This document shows positions 1 through 10,094 of a stretch of 43,417 nucleotides of DNA, piece by piece. Position 1 is the first letter of the stretch. Each line of letters begins with the position of its first letter. Location: contig JANXXX010000073.1 of the NCBI GenBank assembly GCA_025350405.1, positions 1-43,417 on the forward strand, written 5' to 3'. Source of the DNA: Gallionella sp. Its GTDB lineage: Bacteria > Pseudomonadota > Gammaproteobacteria > Burkholderiales > Gallionellaceae. The notes under the pieces are model-generated. The model searched no databases and had not been told where the DNA came from. It worked only from the letters and a program-made list of their open reading frames with translations. The translations under genes and the position numbers were made by a program.

Positions 1-114
1 ATGACTAGAGGAGACGCCAGAGCCGACATATTTGATTACATCGAACGGTTTTATAACCAAAGAAAGAAGCGGCAATTAAGTAATGGTAATATCCATCAAC
101 CCGCTCTTAACTGA
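1..114 (+). CDS. IS3-family transposase (OrfB), C-terminal end only
   Basis: The first 37 codons read as the end of an IS3-family OrfB integrase: a TRGDARADIFDYIERFYNQ run is typical of the last part of the rve (DDE) domain, followed by an R-x-x-S-x-G-N-I stretch and a TGA at 112-114. The gene enters from outside the window, so its start is unseen and the ATG at position 1 is only an internal Met. Compared with relatives as I remember them, the tail after the GNI motif looks about ten or more residues short, so the copy may be decayed. Function if intact: transposition of its own element. Confidence 0.7.
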   Translation: MTRGDARADIFDYIERFYNQRKKRQLSNGNIHQPALN

Positions 115-145
115 GTATCCGTGGAATCGGGGTAAAACCACATCG
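1..145 (+). mobile_element. Right end of an IS3-family insertion sequence
   Basis: The transposase tail is followed within 10 bases by GTATCCGTGGAATCGGGGTA (about 115-134), which resembles the terminal inverted repeat found just after orfB in many IS3-family elements. The outer boundary near 145 is an estimate; the left end and target duplication lie outside the window, so the element's completeness cannot be judged. Confidence 0.5.
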
Positions 146-478
146 AGAAAAAGAGGGTAGTGCCGAAGTCCAAGCATTATTCGCCGGCGGAACCAATCGT
201 GAATTGTGGCGCCTTACAACTTTTTTGCTTCAACTACATTGTGTTCTTAGGGAGCAACCTCAGAATGGAAGACGCCCTGTCTTTCGTTCTTTGCGTCATT
301 CAGTGAAGTCAATTTACGATTCAAATTTGCATCGCACATCCCCTCATGAAGTGATGGTAGCAGACGTAAAGAAACTTATGCAGTTCATAGAGCACGCGAC
401 GCCAAACCCAACATTCAAGAGGAGCGCCGCGCAAAAACGCGTCGCTCCTTAATTTAACGGACGTCATACAACCACACA
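115..478. other. Gene-poor stretch between the IS end and cysM
   Basis: Apart from the probable IS terminal repeat and a hairpin at 420-449, I see no supportable gene. An open frame runs to a TAA at 450-452 (82 codons from a TTG at 204). It has no ribosome binding site and I recognise no family in it. It is not called as a gene, though it could be a decayed remnant of whatever the IS interrupted. Confidence 0.5.
420..449 (-). terminator. Hairpin terminator downstream of cysM
   Basis: AGGAGCG (420-426) pairs with CGCTCCT (443-449). A further inner CGCG-type stem follows after one mismatch, closing a C/A-rich loop. It lies about 30 bases beyond the cysM stop. Neither side has a strong U-tract, so it may be a weak or bidirectional terminator that also isolates the neighbouring IS. 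Confidence 0.5.
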
Positions 479-1372
479 TCACGCCGGAAACACACCCATA
501 CTCAGATAGCGATCACCCCGGTCACACACGATGAATGCGATCACCGCATTCTCGACTTGCTGCGAGATGCGCAGCGCCGCACTCAGCGCCCCACCCGATG
601 AAATCCCTGCAAAGATTCCTTCCTCTCGCGCCAAACGACGTGTCATTTCTTCCGCATCCTGTTGACTCACATACTCCAGTCTGTCCACATTTTTGCCGTC
701 GTATATCTTGGGCAAATAAGCTTGCGGCCATTTGCGGATGCCGGGTATCTGTGCGCCCTCTTCCGGCTGCACGCCGATGATCTGGATGTTGGGATTTTTT
801 TCCTTGAAGTAGCGCGAGCAGCCCATGATGGTGCCGGTGGTGCCCATGCTGCTGATGAAGTGGGTGAGCTTGCCGTTGGTGTCGCGCCAGATTTCCGGCG
901 CGGTGCCTTCGTAGTGCGCGAGCGGATTATCGGGATTGGCGAATTGATCGAGAATAATGCCCTTGCCTTGGACGCGCAATTTCTCCGCCGTGTCGCGCGC
1001 CAGTTCCATACTGCCCTCTTTCGCAGTCAGCACCAGCTCGGCGCCAAACGCACGCATAGTCTGGCGGCGTTCTATGCTCTGATTCTCCGGCATCACCAGT
1101 ATCATTTTGTAGCCGCGCATCGCCGCCGCCATCGCCAGCGCGATGCCGGTATTGCCGGAAGTCGCCTCAATCAGTGTATCGCCCGGCTTGATATCGCCGC
1201 GCGCCTCGGCATGGGTAATCATCGACAGTGCGGGCCGGTCTTTCACCGAACCGGCAGGATTATTACCTTCCAGCTTGGCCAGCAGCACATTGCCGGTATC
1301 GCCCGGAATGCGCTTCAGCCGCACCAGCGGTGTGTTGCCGACAAATTTTTCCAGGGATGGATATATCATCAA
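479..1372 (-). CDS. cysM: Cysteine synthase B (O-acetylserine sulfhydrylase B)
   Basis: PLP-dependent enzyme that makes L-cysteine from O-acetyl-L-serine (or O-phosphoserine in some relatives) and sulfide or thiosulfate in the cytoplasm. The 297-residue length fits CysM. The Schiff-base lysine is K44 in NPAGSVKDR, the substrate loop TSGNTG is at 71-76, and the phosphate-cradle loop reads MGTTGTIMG, the CysM rather than CysK (GTGGT) version. The start is the first of two Met codons; the second is equally possible. It begins 5 bases after hldD and is the last gene of the lapA-lapB-pyrF-hldE-hldD-cysM run. Confidence 0.95.
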   Translation of the reverse strand: MMIYPSLEKFVGNTPLVRLKRIPGDTGNVLLAKLEGNNPAGSVKDRPALSMITHAEARGDIKPGDTLIEATSGNTGIALAMAAAMRGYKMILVMPENQSIERRQTMRAFGAELVLTAKEGSMELARDTAEKLRVQGKGIILDQFANPDNPLAHYEGTAPEIWRDTNGKLTHFISSMGTTGTIMGCSRYFKEKNPNIQIIGVQPEEGAQIPGIRKWPQAYLPKIYDGKNVDRLEYVSQQDAEEMTRRLAREEGIFAGISSGGALSAALRISQQVENAVIAFIVCDRGDRYLSMGVFPA

Positions 1373-1377
1373 ACCGC

Positions 1378-2367
1378 CTATTTAAGCATCTGCTCCACAT
1401 AGCGCGCCATGCCTTGCTCCACGCTCAGGAACGGTTCGGCATAACCGCTGCCGCGTAGCGCAGCCATATCGGCCTGCGTGTAGCTTTGATACTTGCCGCG
1501 CAGTTGATCGGGGAACGGGATGTATTCGATCAGCCGCTGCTGTTGCATTTCGGCCAGGCTTAAGGCGGGCTTGCCCTCGGCTCTACGCTGGGTGTTGATG
1601 GTCACCACCGCCACTTCGTTGAAGCTCTGCGCCTTGCCGGTGCCCAGATTGAAAATGCCGGATTTTTGCGGATGATCGAGGAAATACATGTTGACCTTGA
1701 CCACGTCTTCGATCGAAACAAAATCGCGCAGCTGCTCACCGTTGGCGTAGCCGTCGCTGCCCTCGAACAATTTCACCTTGCCTGCGGTGCGGTACTGGTT
1801 GAAAAAATGCCAGGCGACCGAAGCCATGCGCTCCTTATGCTGTTCGCGCGGGCCGTACACATTGAAGTAGCGCAAGCCGACGATCTGCGCGCTGCGCTTG
1901 TGCCAGCGGCGGCGCACGATCTGGTCGAACAAAAATTTTGAGTAGGCATACACGTTCAGCGGCGCCTCGCATTCGCGGCTTTCCTTGAACGCGCTGCTGC
2001 CGCCGTATACCGAGGCGGACGAGGCATACAGAAACGGTATCTCTTCATTTTGGCAGTAGTTCAGCAACTCCAGCGAATACTGGTAATTGTTCTCCATCAT
2101 GTAACGTCCGTCCGTTTCCATCGTGTCGGAACACGCGCCCTGATGCAGCACCGCAGTGACCAGGCCATCGAAAAAACCTTCCTGCAGTTTTTCCAGGAAA
2201 TCTTTTTTGTCTATGAAGTCGGCAATTTCGCAATCCGCCAGGTTCTTGAACTTGTCGGCGTGCGTGAGATTATCCACCGCGATGATATTGTGCTCATCGC
2301 GCGCGTTGAGCGCCTTGATCAGGTTGGAACCTATAAATCCGGCTGCGCCGGTGACGATGTAGTACAT
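1378..2367 (-). CDS. hldD: ADP-L-glycero-D-manno-heptose-6-epimerase
   Basis: Converts ADP-D-glycero-D-manno-heptose to the L-glycero form used for the inner core of lipopolysaccharide. It is an extended short-chain dehydrogenase of 329 residues: the nucleotide-binding loop TGAAGFIG is at 6-13 and the catalytic Y140-x3-K144 pair in VYAYSK matches the numbering known for the E. coli enzyme. The start has a clear AAGGAG ribosome site. It lies 22 bases after the kinase hldE, the enzyme that begins the same pathway; the adenylyltransferase and phosphatase steps are not in this window. Confidence 0.96.
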   Translation of the reverse strand: MYYIVTGAAGFIGSNLIKALNARDEHNIIAVDNLTHADKFKNLADCEIADFIDKKDFLEKLQEGFFDGLVTAVLHQGACSDTMETDGRYMMENNYQYSLELLNYCQNEEIPFLYASSASVYGGSSAFKESRECEAPLNVYAYSKFLFDQIVRRRWHKRSAQIVGLRYFNVYGPREQHKERMASVAWHFFNQYRTAGKVKLFEGSDGYANGEQLRDFVSIEDVVKVNMYFLDHPQKSGIFNLGTGKAQSFNEVAVVTINTQRRAEGKPALSLAEMQQQRLIEYIPFPDQLRGKYQSYTQADMAALRGSGYAEPFLSVEQGMARYVEQMLK

Positions 2368-2389
2368 GGCTTCTCCTTTTGGGTAGCTC

Positions 2390-3331
2390 CTACAATCCCA
2401 TATCCTGAATGATTTCCTCGCGACTGACTACCGCCGTACCCAGCTTGCCTACCACGATGCCCGCCGCGCGATTGGCGATGCGCATCGCATCCGGCAAGTC
2501 TGCACCGCTCGCCAGCATCACCGCCAGCGTGGCGATAACGGTATCGCCCGCACCGCTGACATCGAACACTTCACGCGTTTGTGTGGGTTCATGCAGCACT
2601 TCGTTGGCACGGAACAGACTCATCCCGTCCTCGCTGCGCGTGACCAGCAGCGCGTCGAGTTGCAGTTCGGTGCGCAGCTTCTCGGCTTTGGCATTGAGTT
2701 CGGCTTCGCTTTTCCAGCTGCCCGCCACTTCGCGGAATTCGCTGCGGTTCGGCGTGAGCAGGGTCGCGCCGCGGTAACGCGCGTAATCGTCACCCTTGGG
2801 ATCGACAAGCACTGGCTTGCCGGATGCGCGCGCCAACTTCAACATTTCGCCGATATGCGCCAGCCCGCCTTTGCCGTAATCGGACAGGATCACCACATCG
2901 GCAAGCGGCAGTTGCTCGCGAAAATCTGCCAGTGCGGCATGCAGCACTTCGTGGCTGGGCGGCGTCTCAAAATCGATGCGCAGCAATTGCTGATGCCGCG
3001 CGATGGCGCGCAGCTTGATGATCGTGGAAATGCTGTTGTCTCTATGCAGCAGCGCGGTAAGATTACTGTACTCGCTGAGCAATTTTTCCAGGCATGCGCC
3101 CGCCTCGTCGTCACCCACCACCGACAACAAAGTAGCTTGCGCTCCGAGTGCCGCGATGTTGCGCGCCACGTTGGCCGCACCGCCGGGGCGTTCTTCCACG
3201 CGCTCCACCTTAAGCACCGGCACCGGAGCTTCCGGCGAGATGCGGTTCACATCGCCGAACCAGTAGCGATCCAGCATCACATCGCCGACCACCAGGATTT
3301 TTGCGTTTTCAAATTTTGGCAACTTGGTCAT
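2390..3331 (-). CDS. hldE: D-beta-D-heptose 7-phosphate kinase (kinase-only HldE/RfaE1)
   Basis: PfkB-family sugar kinase forming heptose 1,7-bisphosphate for LPS core synthesis. The 313 residues cover only the kinase half of the bifunctional E. coli HldE; no cytidylyltransferase-like domain follows, so a separate RfaE2 must exist elsewhere (the usual betaproteobacterial arrangement). Visible motifs are the PfkB signature 1 around GGAANVARN (50-58) and the C-terminal DVSGAGDT with catalytic base D263. The start has a GGAGTGAT ribosome site. A 183-bp spacer with an inverted repeat separates it from pyrF, which is unusual in an otherwise tight operon. Confidence 0.93.
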   Translation of the reverse strand: MTKLPKFENAKILVVGDVMLDRYWFGDVNRISPEAPVPVLKVERVEERPGGAANVARNIAALGAQATLLSVVGDDEAGACLEKLLSEYSNLTALLHRDNSISTIIKLRAIARHQQLLRIDFETPPSHEVLHAALADFREQLPLADVVILSDYGKGGLAHIGEMLKLARASGKPVLVDPKGDDYARYRGATLLTPNRSEFREVAGSWKSEAELNAKAEKLRTELQLDALLVTRSEDGMSLFRANEVLHEPTQTREVFDVSGAGDTVIATLAVMLASGADLPDAMRIANRAAGIVVGKLGTAVVSREEIIQDMGL

Positions 3332-3385
3332 GCCATCACTCCAATTTTCTTGACAATGTCGAACAAACCTAAAAAAAGTAAATCA

Positions 3386-3517
3386 AGCCACAGAGATCAC
3401 GGAGTACACAGAGAAATCGTGGTACTCACCATTTGCTGCCCTTCATTTTTTGAGTAATGTGCAATTCGTTAATAGGATAACGGATTTTCTCTGTGGTCTC
3501 TGTGTGCTCTGTGGCTA
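3386..3517. repeat. Imperfect inverted repeat of the ACAGAG type
   Basis: Two arms of about 33 bases lie head to head: AGCCACAGAGATCACGGAGT at the start of the left arm (3386 onward) and CTCTGTGTGCTCTGTGGCT at the end of the right arm (ending 3516). They are separated by about 65 bases, and roughly four of five positions are complementary. The right arm covers the pyrF stop codon. Tracts of repeated CACAGAG look familiar to me from intergenic regions of environmental proteobacteria; this is recall, not a search. It could form a long stem in the pyrF-hldE mRNA. Confidence 0.7.
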
Positions 3518-4228
3518 ACTGTTTTTTTGGAATTCAAAGTTAAGTTCCTTGTTGATATCCAGTAAAGCCTGCAATGGGTCCGCTGCCTGGGTGATCGGGC
3601 GACCTATCACCAGATAACTGGAACCCGCTTGCAGCGCGGCTTGCGGGGTCATTACCCGCGACTGGTCATCGAGGCTGGACTGCGTAGGCCGGATGCCCGG
3701 CGTCACCAGACAAAATTCTTTGCCGCACTGTTTACGCAGCAGCGCCGCTTCCTGTGCAGAGCACACCACACCATCCAGCCCGCTGTCGCGCGCCAGCTTG
3801 GCCAGACGCTGCACCAGCTCGGCAGGCGTAGCATTGATACCGAGGTCGGCCAAATCTTCCTGCGCCATGCTGGTGAGCAGCGTGACGGCTATCAATTTGG
3901 GACGTTGTGTATTGTTAGTAATCGCCTCGCGCGCCGCCTCCAGCATCTTGCGTCCGCCCAGCGCATGCACGTTGACCATCCATACACCCAAGCTGGCGGC
4001 AGCTTTGCAGGCTTGGGCAGTGGTGTTGGGAATGTCGTGAAATTTCAGGTCGAGAAAAATCTCGAAGCCGCGATTAATCAGTTGTTCCAGCAAGGCCGGG
4101 CCGGTGGCGGTAAATAATTCCTTGCCGACTTTCAGGCGGCACAATGCGGGCTGCAACTTGTCAACCAAGGCCAGCGCCGGTGCGGCGGAAGGATAATCCA
4201 GCGCGATGATGATCTTCGGGTCGCTCAT
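3515..4228 (-). CDS. pyrF: Orotidine 5'-phosphate decarboxylase
   Basis: Last step of de novo UMP synthesis (OMP to UMP plus CO2). It is a 237-residue TIM-barrel of the short PyrF class. The catalytic tetrad region is visible as [10 protein letters not shown] with D60, K62 and D65, the first strand has the substrate-binding IALDYPS, and the phosphate-binding region VTPGIRP is near residue 178. The start overlaps the lapB stop by 4 bases (ATGA), implying translational coupling. The final residues and stop fall inside the right arm of the 3386-3517 repeat, which may have replaced the original end of the gene. Confidence 0.95.
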   Translation of the reverse strand: MSDPKIIIALDYPSAAPALALVDKLQPALCRLKVGKELFTATGPALLEQLINRGFEIFLDLKFHDIPNTTAQACKAAASLGVWMVNVHALGGRKMLEAAREAITNNTQRPKLIAVTLLTSMAQEDLADLGINATPAELVQRLAKLARDSGLDGVVCSAQEAALLRKQCGKEFCLVTPGIRPTQSSLDDQSRVMTPQAALQAGSSYLVIGRPITQAADPLQALLDINKELNFEFQKNS

Positions 4229-5400
4229 AACGGCACTCCGGTTTCTTCACCACGGCGCGGCGAATAGCTGTCCCACGCGTGGCAAGCCGGGCAGTGCCAA
4301 TAAAACTGACGCGCCTTGAAACCGCAATTGGCACAGTGGTACATGGCCAGATTGCGCGTGCGCTTATGAACCAGATCCTTTACCAGCTTGGTATCGGCGC
4401 GTCTTTCCATCGATACTTCCAGCAATCGAGCTTCCAGCAATTTATCCAATCCCAGCAAGGTCGGATTGCGCTCCAGCTCGTCGCGCACCAATTTATAAGC
4501 GGCAGCTGGGCCTTCTTTTTTCAGTACACTATCGAACAGCACGTTCATCAAATCCAGCGAGTGATATTTGTTAAGGTAATCGCGCAACAGGGCAATGCCC
4601 TCTTCATCGCGATTCAAGCTGCAATGAGCATTCAGCAGACGTTCAGCGACCAACGGCAAATACAACGCGTCCTGTTCTTCTATGTTTTTCCAAATACTGA
4701 TTGCCTGCTCGTACTGCCCCGCGCTGGCTGCTATATCACCCAACATCATCGTAGCGCGCACCGCATTCGGGTAATCCTGCAATGCCTGTTGCAAATGCTC
4801 GCGGGCCGCATCTAGATTACCTCGCCCAATCTCCTCGTTCGCCAGTTCGCAATAAAAAAATGAAGCCTGGTTGCTGTATGACTGCCCACCTACAACGGCC
4901 AATTGCTGTGCAACTTCAATTGCCTTGAGCCAATCGCGCTCCTTCTGAAATAACTCCAGCAAAAATTCCAAAGCTGGTTTTTCATAAGGCGTTTTTTTTA
5001 GTTCGCGAAATAAACTTTCGGCCCTATCCAAAATTCCGGCCTTCAGATAGTCCTGCGCCAATTCAAATATTGCCTGTCGGCGCTTATTCTCATCGAGATC
5101 AGCTCTGTCCACCAGATTGTGGTGCATGCGCAAGGCACGATCTACTTCGCCGCGACGGCGGAACAAACTGCCCAGCGCGAAGTGCAGTTCGATGGTTTGC
5201 GGATCGACTTTCACTACCTCAATAAAAGCTTCAATGGCTTTATCCGGCTGTTCATTGAGCAAGAAGTTCAGCCCCTGAAAATACGAATGGGGCAGCACAT
5301 TCGATTCCGAGAGCAAATCTTTAATGTCGATGCGCGCTGCCAACCATCCCATGCCGAAAAACAGAGGGAAAATCAGCAGCATCCAAAGTTGGAATTCCAT
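4225..5400 (-). CDS. lapB: Lipopolysaccharide assembly protein B (TPR and rubredoxin-like)
   Basis: Inner-membrane anchored adaptor (YciM) that presents LpxC to FtsH and so sets lipid A output; role from the E. coli family. The 391 residues begin with a transmembrane helix (about 5-20). Tandem tetratricopeptide repeats follow through most of the length. A C-terminal zinc/iron knuckle is formed by C356-x2-C359 and C370-x2-C373. It starts 12 bases after lapA and overlaps pyrF at its end. There is no strong ribosome site, consistent with coupling to lapA. Confidence 0.93.
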   Translation of the reverse strand: MEFQLWMLLIFPLFFGMGWLAARIDIKDLLSESNVLPHSYFQGLNFLLNEQPDKAIEAFIEVVKVDPQTIELHFALGSLFRRRGEVDRALRMHHNLVDRADLDENKRRQAIFELAQDYLKAGILDRAESLFRELKKTPYEKPALEFLLELFQKERDWLKAIEVAQQLAVVGGQSYSNQASFFYCELANEEIGRGNLDAAREHLQQALQDYPNAVRATMMLGDIAASAGQYEQAISIWKNIEEQDALYLPLVAERLLNAHCSLNRDEEGIALLRDYLNKYHSLDLMNVLFDSVLKKEGPAAAYKLVRDELERNPTLLGLDKLLEARLLEVSMERRADTKLVKDLVHKRTRNLAMYHCANCGFKARQFYWHCPACHAWDSYSPRRGEETGVPL

Positions 5401-5412
5401 AGCTAAAAGTGT

Positions 5413-5700
5413 TTATTGGGGCGCATGTTGTGATTCATCAACACCAGCGAGTTTGTTTTTGACCCGAATATCGCGCTTCAGGGTGGCAATTTCACGGCGT
5501 TGCTGCAATACATTGGCAAGCATCGCGAGTACGCCAATGACCGTGCCAGCGGAAAAAAATATCAGCAGTACAAGGACAAGGGAAGACTGCCACTCATAGC
5601 CAAAAAAATAGCGCAGTGTGATCGGCTGATCGTTTTTAACCGCGAAGCCAAGCAGCACGATGAACAACACTATTCGTATAATCCAATTGAAATAACGCAT
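5413..5700 (-). CDS. lapA: Lipopolysaccharide assembly protein A (DUF1049)
   Basis: Small membrane protein of 95 residues with two hydrophobic helices (about 5-22 and 40-62) and a short cytoplasmic coiled tail, the LapA (YciS) layout. It works with LapB in LPS assembly. I chose the ATG at 5700, giving MRYFNWIIRI, because family members begin with this motif; an in-frame GTG at 5733 would add 11 unlikely residues. Neither start has a convincing ribosome site. A 10-base perfect palindrome GGGTATACCC sits directly against the chosen start codon. Confidence 0.88.
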   Translation of the reverse strand: MRYFNWIIRIVLFIVLLGFAVKNDQPITLRYFFGYEWQSSLVLVLLIFFSAGTVIGVLAMLANVLQQRREIATLKRDIRVKNKLAGVDESQHAPQ

Positions 5701-5747
5701 GGGTATACCCAGAAAATGACAATCAAAAATCACCGCAACGATAGCAT

Positions 5748-5781
5748 AAAAAAAGGCGGCTATACCTTGCGATATGCCGCC
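5748..5781 (-). terminator. Rho-independent terminator after ihfB
   Basis: On the minus strand GGCGGCATATC and GGTATAGCCGCC form a stem (5755-5781) followed at once by seven U residues (5754 down to 5748). This is a textbook terminator placed 24 bases after the ihfB stop and about 50 bases before the lapA start. It should uncouple rpsA-ihfB from the LPS/pyrF/cysM genes, at least in part. Confidence 0.85.
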
Positions 5782-5804
5782 ACTTTCAATGCCTCATCCC
5801 GAAA

Positions 5805-6092
5805 TCAAGTCTTGTGTTCGCAGACCCGTTCCCTAAGTTCCTTGCCAGCCTTGAAGTGCGGAACATACTTGGCGGGCACTTTCACTTTGTCGCCGGTCTT
5901 GGGATTACGCCCCTGACGCGGTGGGCGGTAATTCAGGCCAAAGCTGCCGAAGCCGCGAATCTCGACTCGTCCTCCACGCGACAGCGTGGCAGACAAAGCA
6001 TCCAGAATCACTTTAACGGCAAGCTCTGCATCCCGGGCCAGCAGTTGCGGGTGCAATTCGGCCAGTTTGGCAATCAAATCAGAACGGATCAT
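5805..6092 (-). CDS. ihfB: Integration host factor subunit beta
   Basis: Nucleoid DNA-bending protein that forms a heterodimer with IhfA. The 95 residues match the HU/IHF family. The beta-arm is recognisable as [10 protein letters not shown] with the DNA-intercalating proline at P64, preceded by the EIRGFGSF core. The start has a GAGG ribosome site, and rpsA ends 18 bases upstream, the usual rpsA-ihfB pairing. A strong terminator follows. Confidence 0.95.
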   Translation of the reverse strand: MIRSDLIAKLAELHPQLLARDAELAVKVILDALSATLSRGGRVEIRGFGSFGLNYRPPRQGRNPKTGDKVKVPAKYVPHFKAGKELRERVCEHKT

Positions 6093-6110
6093 TTCGGGAA
6101 CCTCACAACC

Positions 6111-7832
<1,722 letters not shown>

Positions 7833-7880
7833 CGGATACACCTAAAAAATTTCTGCCTATAACAAACAACAGAGGGTTAG

Positions 7881-7909
7881 TTTAAAGTTCCCAAATGACT
7901 GAGAGTCAA
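7881..7909 (-). promoter_or_regulatory. Probable sigma-70 promoter of rpsA
   Basis: On the minus strand TTGACT (7909-7904), a 17-base spacer and TTTAAA (7886-7881). The -35 box overlaps the stop codon region of aroA-cmk. It leaves a leader of about 45 bases before the rpsA ATG, in which S1 autoregulation could act. Confidence 0.5.
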
Positions 7910-9990
7910 ACGGGGCCTGGTTCTTTTGAGCCTTGCGCCGGGTAGCGCGCCAATATTTCCTGTACCGCCTGTTCGATGTCCAGAGCAGTGGTGTCCAGCA
8001 GACTTGCACCCGGTGCCTGTTGCAGGGGAGATGCGCTACGTTGGGTATCTCTCTCGTCGCGCGCCCGTATATCCAGCAAAAGGGCGGCGATATTAGCACC
8101 GTTTCCTTTTTCCATCAACTGCTTATATCGGCGCTCGGCACGCGCCTCGGCGCTGGCCGTAAGAAAGATTTTCAAATCCGCATCCGGGAACACCACCGAG
8201 CCCATATCGCGCCCGTCTGCCACCAGGCCGGGAGCACGGCGGAAGGCGTGTTGCTTGGCGAGCAGTGCAGCGCGCACTCTGGGCAAAGCCGCCACTCTTG
8301 AAGCCGCAGCAGCACATTGCTCACCGCGCAACTCATCGCCGACCTGAATGCCATCCAGGAATATCTGATTAGCCTCGAAACGAATCTCTATGCGTTCGGC
8401 CAATGCCGCCAAGCCTGATTCGTCAGTCAGCAGAACCTTGTCACGCTGCGCCGCCAACACCAGCAATCGATATAACGCGCCGCTATCCAGATAGTGGAAG
8501 CCGAGCCTCTCCGCAACCAACTGTGCCACAGTACCCTTGCCCGACGCCGACGGTCCGTCGATCGCGATCACCGGCACGGCCTGCACCACATCGTGGAACA
8601 ACGTAAAAAAATTCGGGAAAGTCTTGGCAACACATCTTGGATCGTTGATGCGTATCCCTCCTGCGCCAAAGGCGGCAAGCGAAAAACACATCGCCATGCG
8701 GTGATCGTCGTAGGTGTCTATGCCCGAGGCAGGATTGAGGAGAGCGGAGCGAGGAGCGGAGGATTGCGGTGAGCGCAGCCAGGAGGCAATTAAAGATACC
8801 AGACCGGAGCCGCTGGTTTTATTTGTTGCTGTTTTCGGCGGGGTGATGCGAATAAAATCTTCACCTTCTTCCACCGTCGCACCGACCTTGCGCAACTCAG
8901 TCGCCATCGCCGCAATGCGGTCGGTTTCCTTGACGCGCCAACTGGCGATGTTGCGCAGTGTGGTCGTGCCCTCGGCGAACAGCGCGACCACCGCCAGCGT
9001 CATCGCCGCATCGGGTATGTGGTTGCAGTCCAGTTCGACCGCCTTGAGATTCCCTGATTTTGGCGCACTCGCTTCCATCCAGTTAGCACCCATCTCGATC
9101 TGAGCGCCCATTAACGCCAGCGCATCGGCAAACTGCACATCCCCCTGGATGCTGCCGCTGCCCACGCCTTCAATGCGCACCGGCCCGCCGCCGATCGCGC
9201 CAGCGGCAAGAAAATAAGAAGCAGATGAAGCGTCGCCTTCCACATAGATCACACCCGGGGAAACATAATGACTGCCCGCCGCTACCGTGAAACTGCTCCA
9301 GCCATCGCGCTGCACAGTAACGCCGAAGCTCGCCATCATTGCAAGCGTAATTTCGATATAAGGTTTCGAGATCAACTCGCCGACCACTTCCACCGTGACC
9401 TCGCTATTCAACAGCGGCAAAGCCATCAGTAATGCGGTGAGGAATTGGCTGGATACGTCGCCGCGCACGCTGACGCGGCCTACTCCAGTCAACGTCGCCG
9501 GATGGATCTGCAGCGGCGGAAAACCTTCATTATCCAGAAATTCGATGTCCGCGCCGAGTTCGCGCAACGCATCCACCAGATCGCCGATCGGCCGCTCGTG
9601 CATGCGCGCCACACCGGACAGCTTATAGTCGCCACCGGACAACGCCAGCGCCGCCGTCAGCGGACGAAATGCGGTACCGGCATTGCCGAGAAACAACTCC
9701 GCCTGCTTGACCGAAAAACGAGCACCGCGAGTTTCGCTAAAATTTCCGCCACAACCATCCACGCGATAAGCATTGCCTCCCATCGATTCGATCTTCACGC
9801 CCAAAATGCGCAAAGCGTCCAGCATACGCCCGGTATCGTCGGAATGCAGCAGGTCGCGCACCTCGGTCGTACCGCGCGCCAAGGCAGCGAGCAACAACAC
9901 ACGATTGGAAATACTCTTGGAGCCGGGCAAGCGCACCGTGCCGCGTGCGCTCAGCAAAGGAGGAAGATCAATAAAATTTTCGGATGTCAT
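7906..9990 (-). CDS. aroA-cmk: Bifunctional EPSP synthase / cytidylate kinase fusion
   Basis: One uninterrupted 694-residue frame joins two enzymes. Residues 1-466 are 3-phosphoshikimate 1-carboxyvinyltransferase (shikimate pathway): [10 protein letters not shown] at 21-30, [11 protein letters not shown] at 101-111, catalytic D327 in NHIPDAAM, and TYDDHRMAM at 426-434. Residues 473-694 are cytidylate kinase: P-loop GPSASGKGT at 479-487, then the CMP-binding and lid region with [11 protein letters not shown]. The junction has almost no linker and lies where AroA normally ends. An unusual segment of about 36 residues (387-422) sits in the AroA half. The start is the ATG at 9990 ([10 protein letters not shown]); an upstream extension to 10140 has no similarity. 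aroA and cmk are often adjacent; here the stop between them is absent. Confidence 0.93.
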   Translation of the reverse strand: MTSENFIDLPPLLSARGTVRLPGSKSISNRVLLLAALARGTTEVRDLLHSDDTGRMLDALRILGVKIESMGGNAYRVDGCGGNFSETRGARFSVKQAELFLGNAGTAFRPLTAALALSGGDYKLSGVARMHERPIGDLVDALRELGADIEFLDNEGFPPLQIHPATLTGVGRVSVRGDVSSQFLTALLMALPLLNSEVTVEVVGELISKPYIEITLAMMASFGVTVQRDGWSSFTVAAGSHYVSPGVIYVEGDASSASYFLAAGAIGGGPVRIEGVGSGSIQGDVQFADALALMGAQIEMGANWMEASAPKSGNLKAVELDCNHIPDAAMTLAVVALFAEGTTTLRNIASWRVKETDRIAAMATELRKVGATVEEGEDFIRITPPKTATNKTSGSGLVSLIASWLRSPQSSAPRSALLNPASGIDTYDDHRMAMCFSLAAFGAGGIRINDPRCVAKTFPNFFTLFHDVVQAVPVIAIDGPSASGKGTVAQLVAERLGFHYLDSGALYRLLVLAAQRDKVLLTDESGLAALAERIEIRFEANQIFLDGIQVGDELRGEQCAAAASRVAALPRVRAALLAKQHAFRRAPGLVADGRDMGSVVFPDADLKIFLTASAEARAERRYKQLMEKGNGANIAALLLDIRARDERDTQRSASPLQQAPGASLLDTTALDIEQAVQEILARYPAQGSKEPGPV

Positions 9991-10023
9991 TACGGTTGTA
10001 CTGTAGCGCAGATTTGCAAAGGA

Positions 10024-10039
10024 GCGATGATACCGCAAA
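10024..10039 (-). promoter_or_regulatory. Candidate -10 region of aroA-cmk within a 16-base motif shared with pyrG
   Basis: The minus strand reads TTTGCGGTATCATCGC, containing TATCAT (10032-10027) as a possible -10 box about 36 bases before the aroA ATG. The same 16 bases recur upstream of pyrG (32326-32341) on the same strand. No good -35 box is visible because the preceding hairpin occupies that place. Confidence 0.4.
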
Positions 10040-10042
10040 GCT

Positions 10043-10069
10043 AAAGAGCCGGATCGCTCCGGCTCTTTA
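10043..10069 (-). terminator. Hairpin terminator after the Kelch lipoprotein gene
   Basis: Perfect 11-bp stem AAAGAGCCGGA / TCCGGCTCTTT with a four-base loop, 26 bases beyond the Kelch gene stop. It is followed on the minus strand by a short T-containing run. The A and T ends make it potentially bidirectional. Confidence 0.7.
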
Positions 10070-10094
10070 TTCAAATCAACAACAGCACAACTTC

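Noticed and set aside
204-452. An 82-codon frame beside the IS end
   Set aside because: TTG start, no ribosome site, no family match, and its end overlaps the probable cysM terminator hairpin.
8560-8600. Frameshift or missed stop making a false AroA-Cmk fusion
   Set aside because: The frame is continuous and both domains keep intact motifs on each side, with no ribosome site for a separate cmk start. A sequencing error cannot be fully excluded, but nothing in the sequence suggests one.
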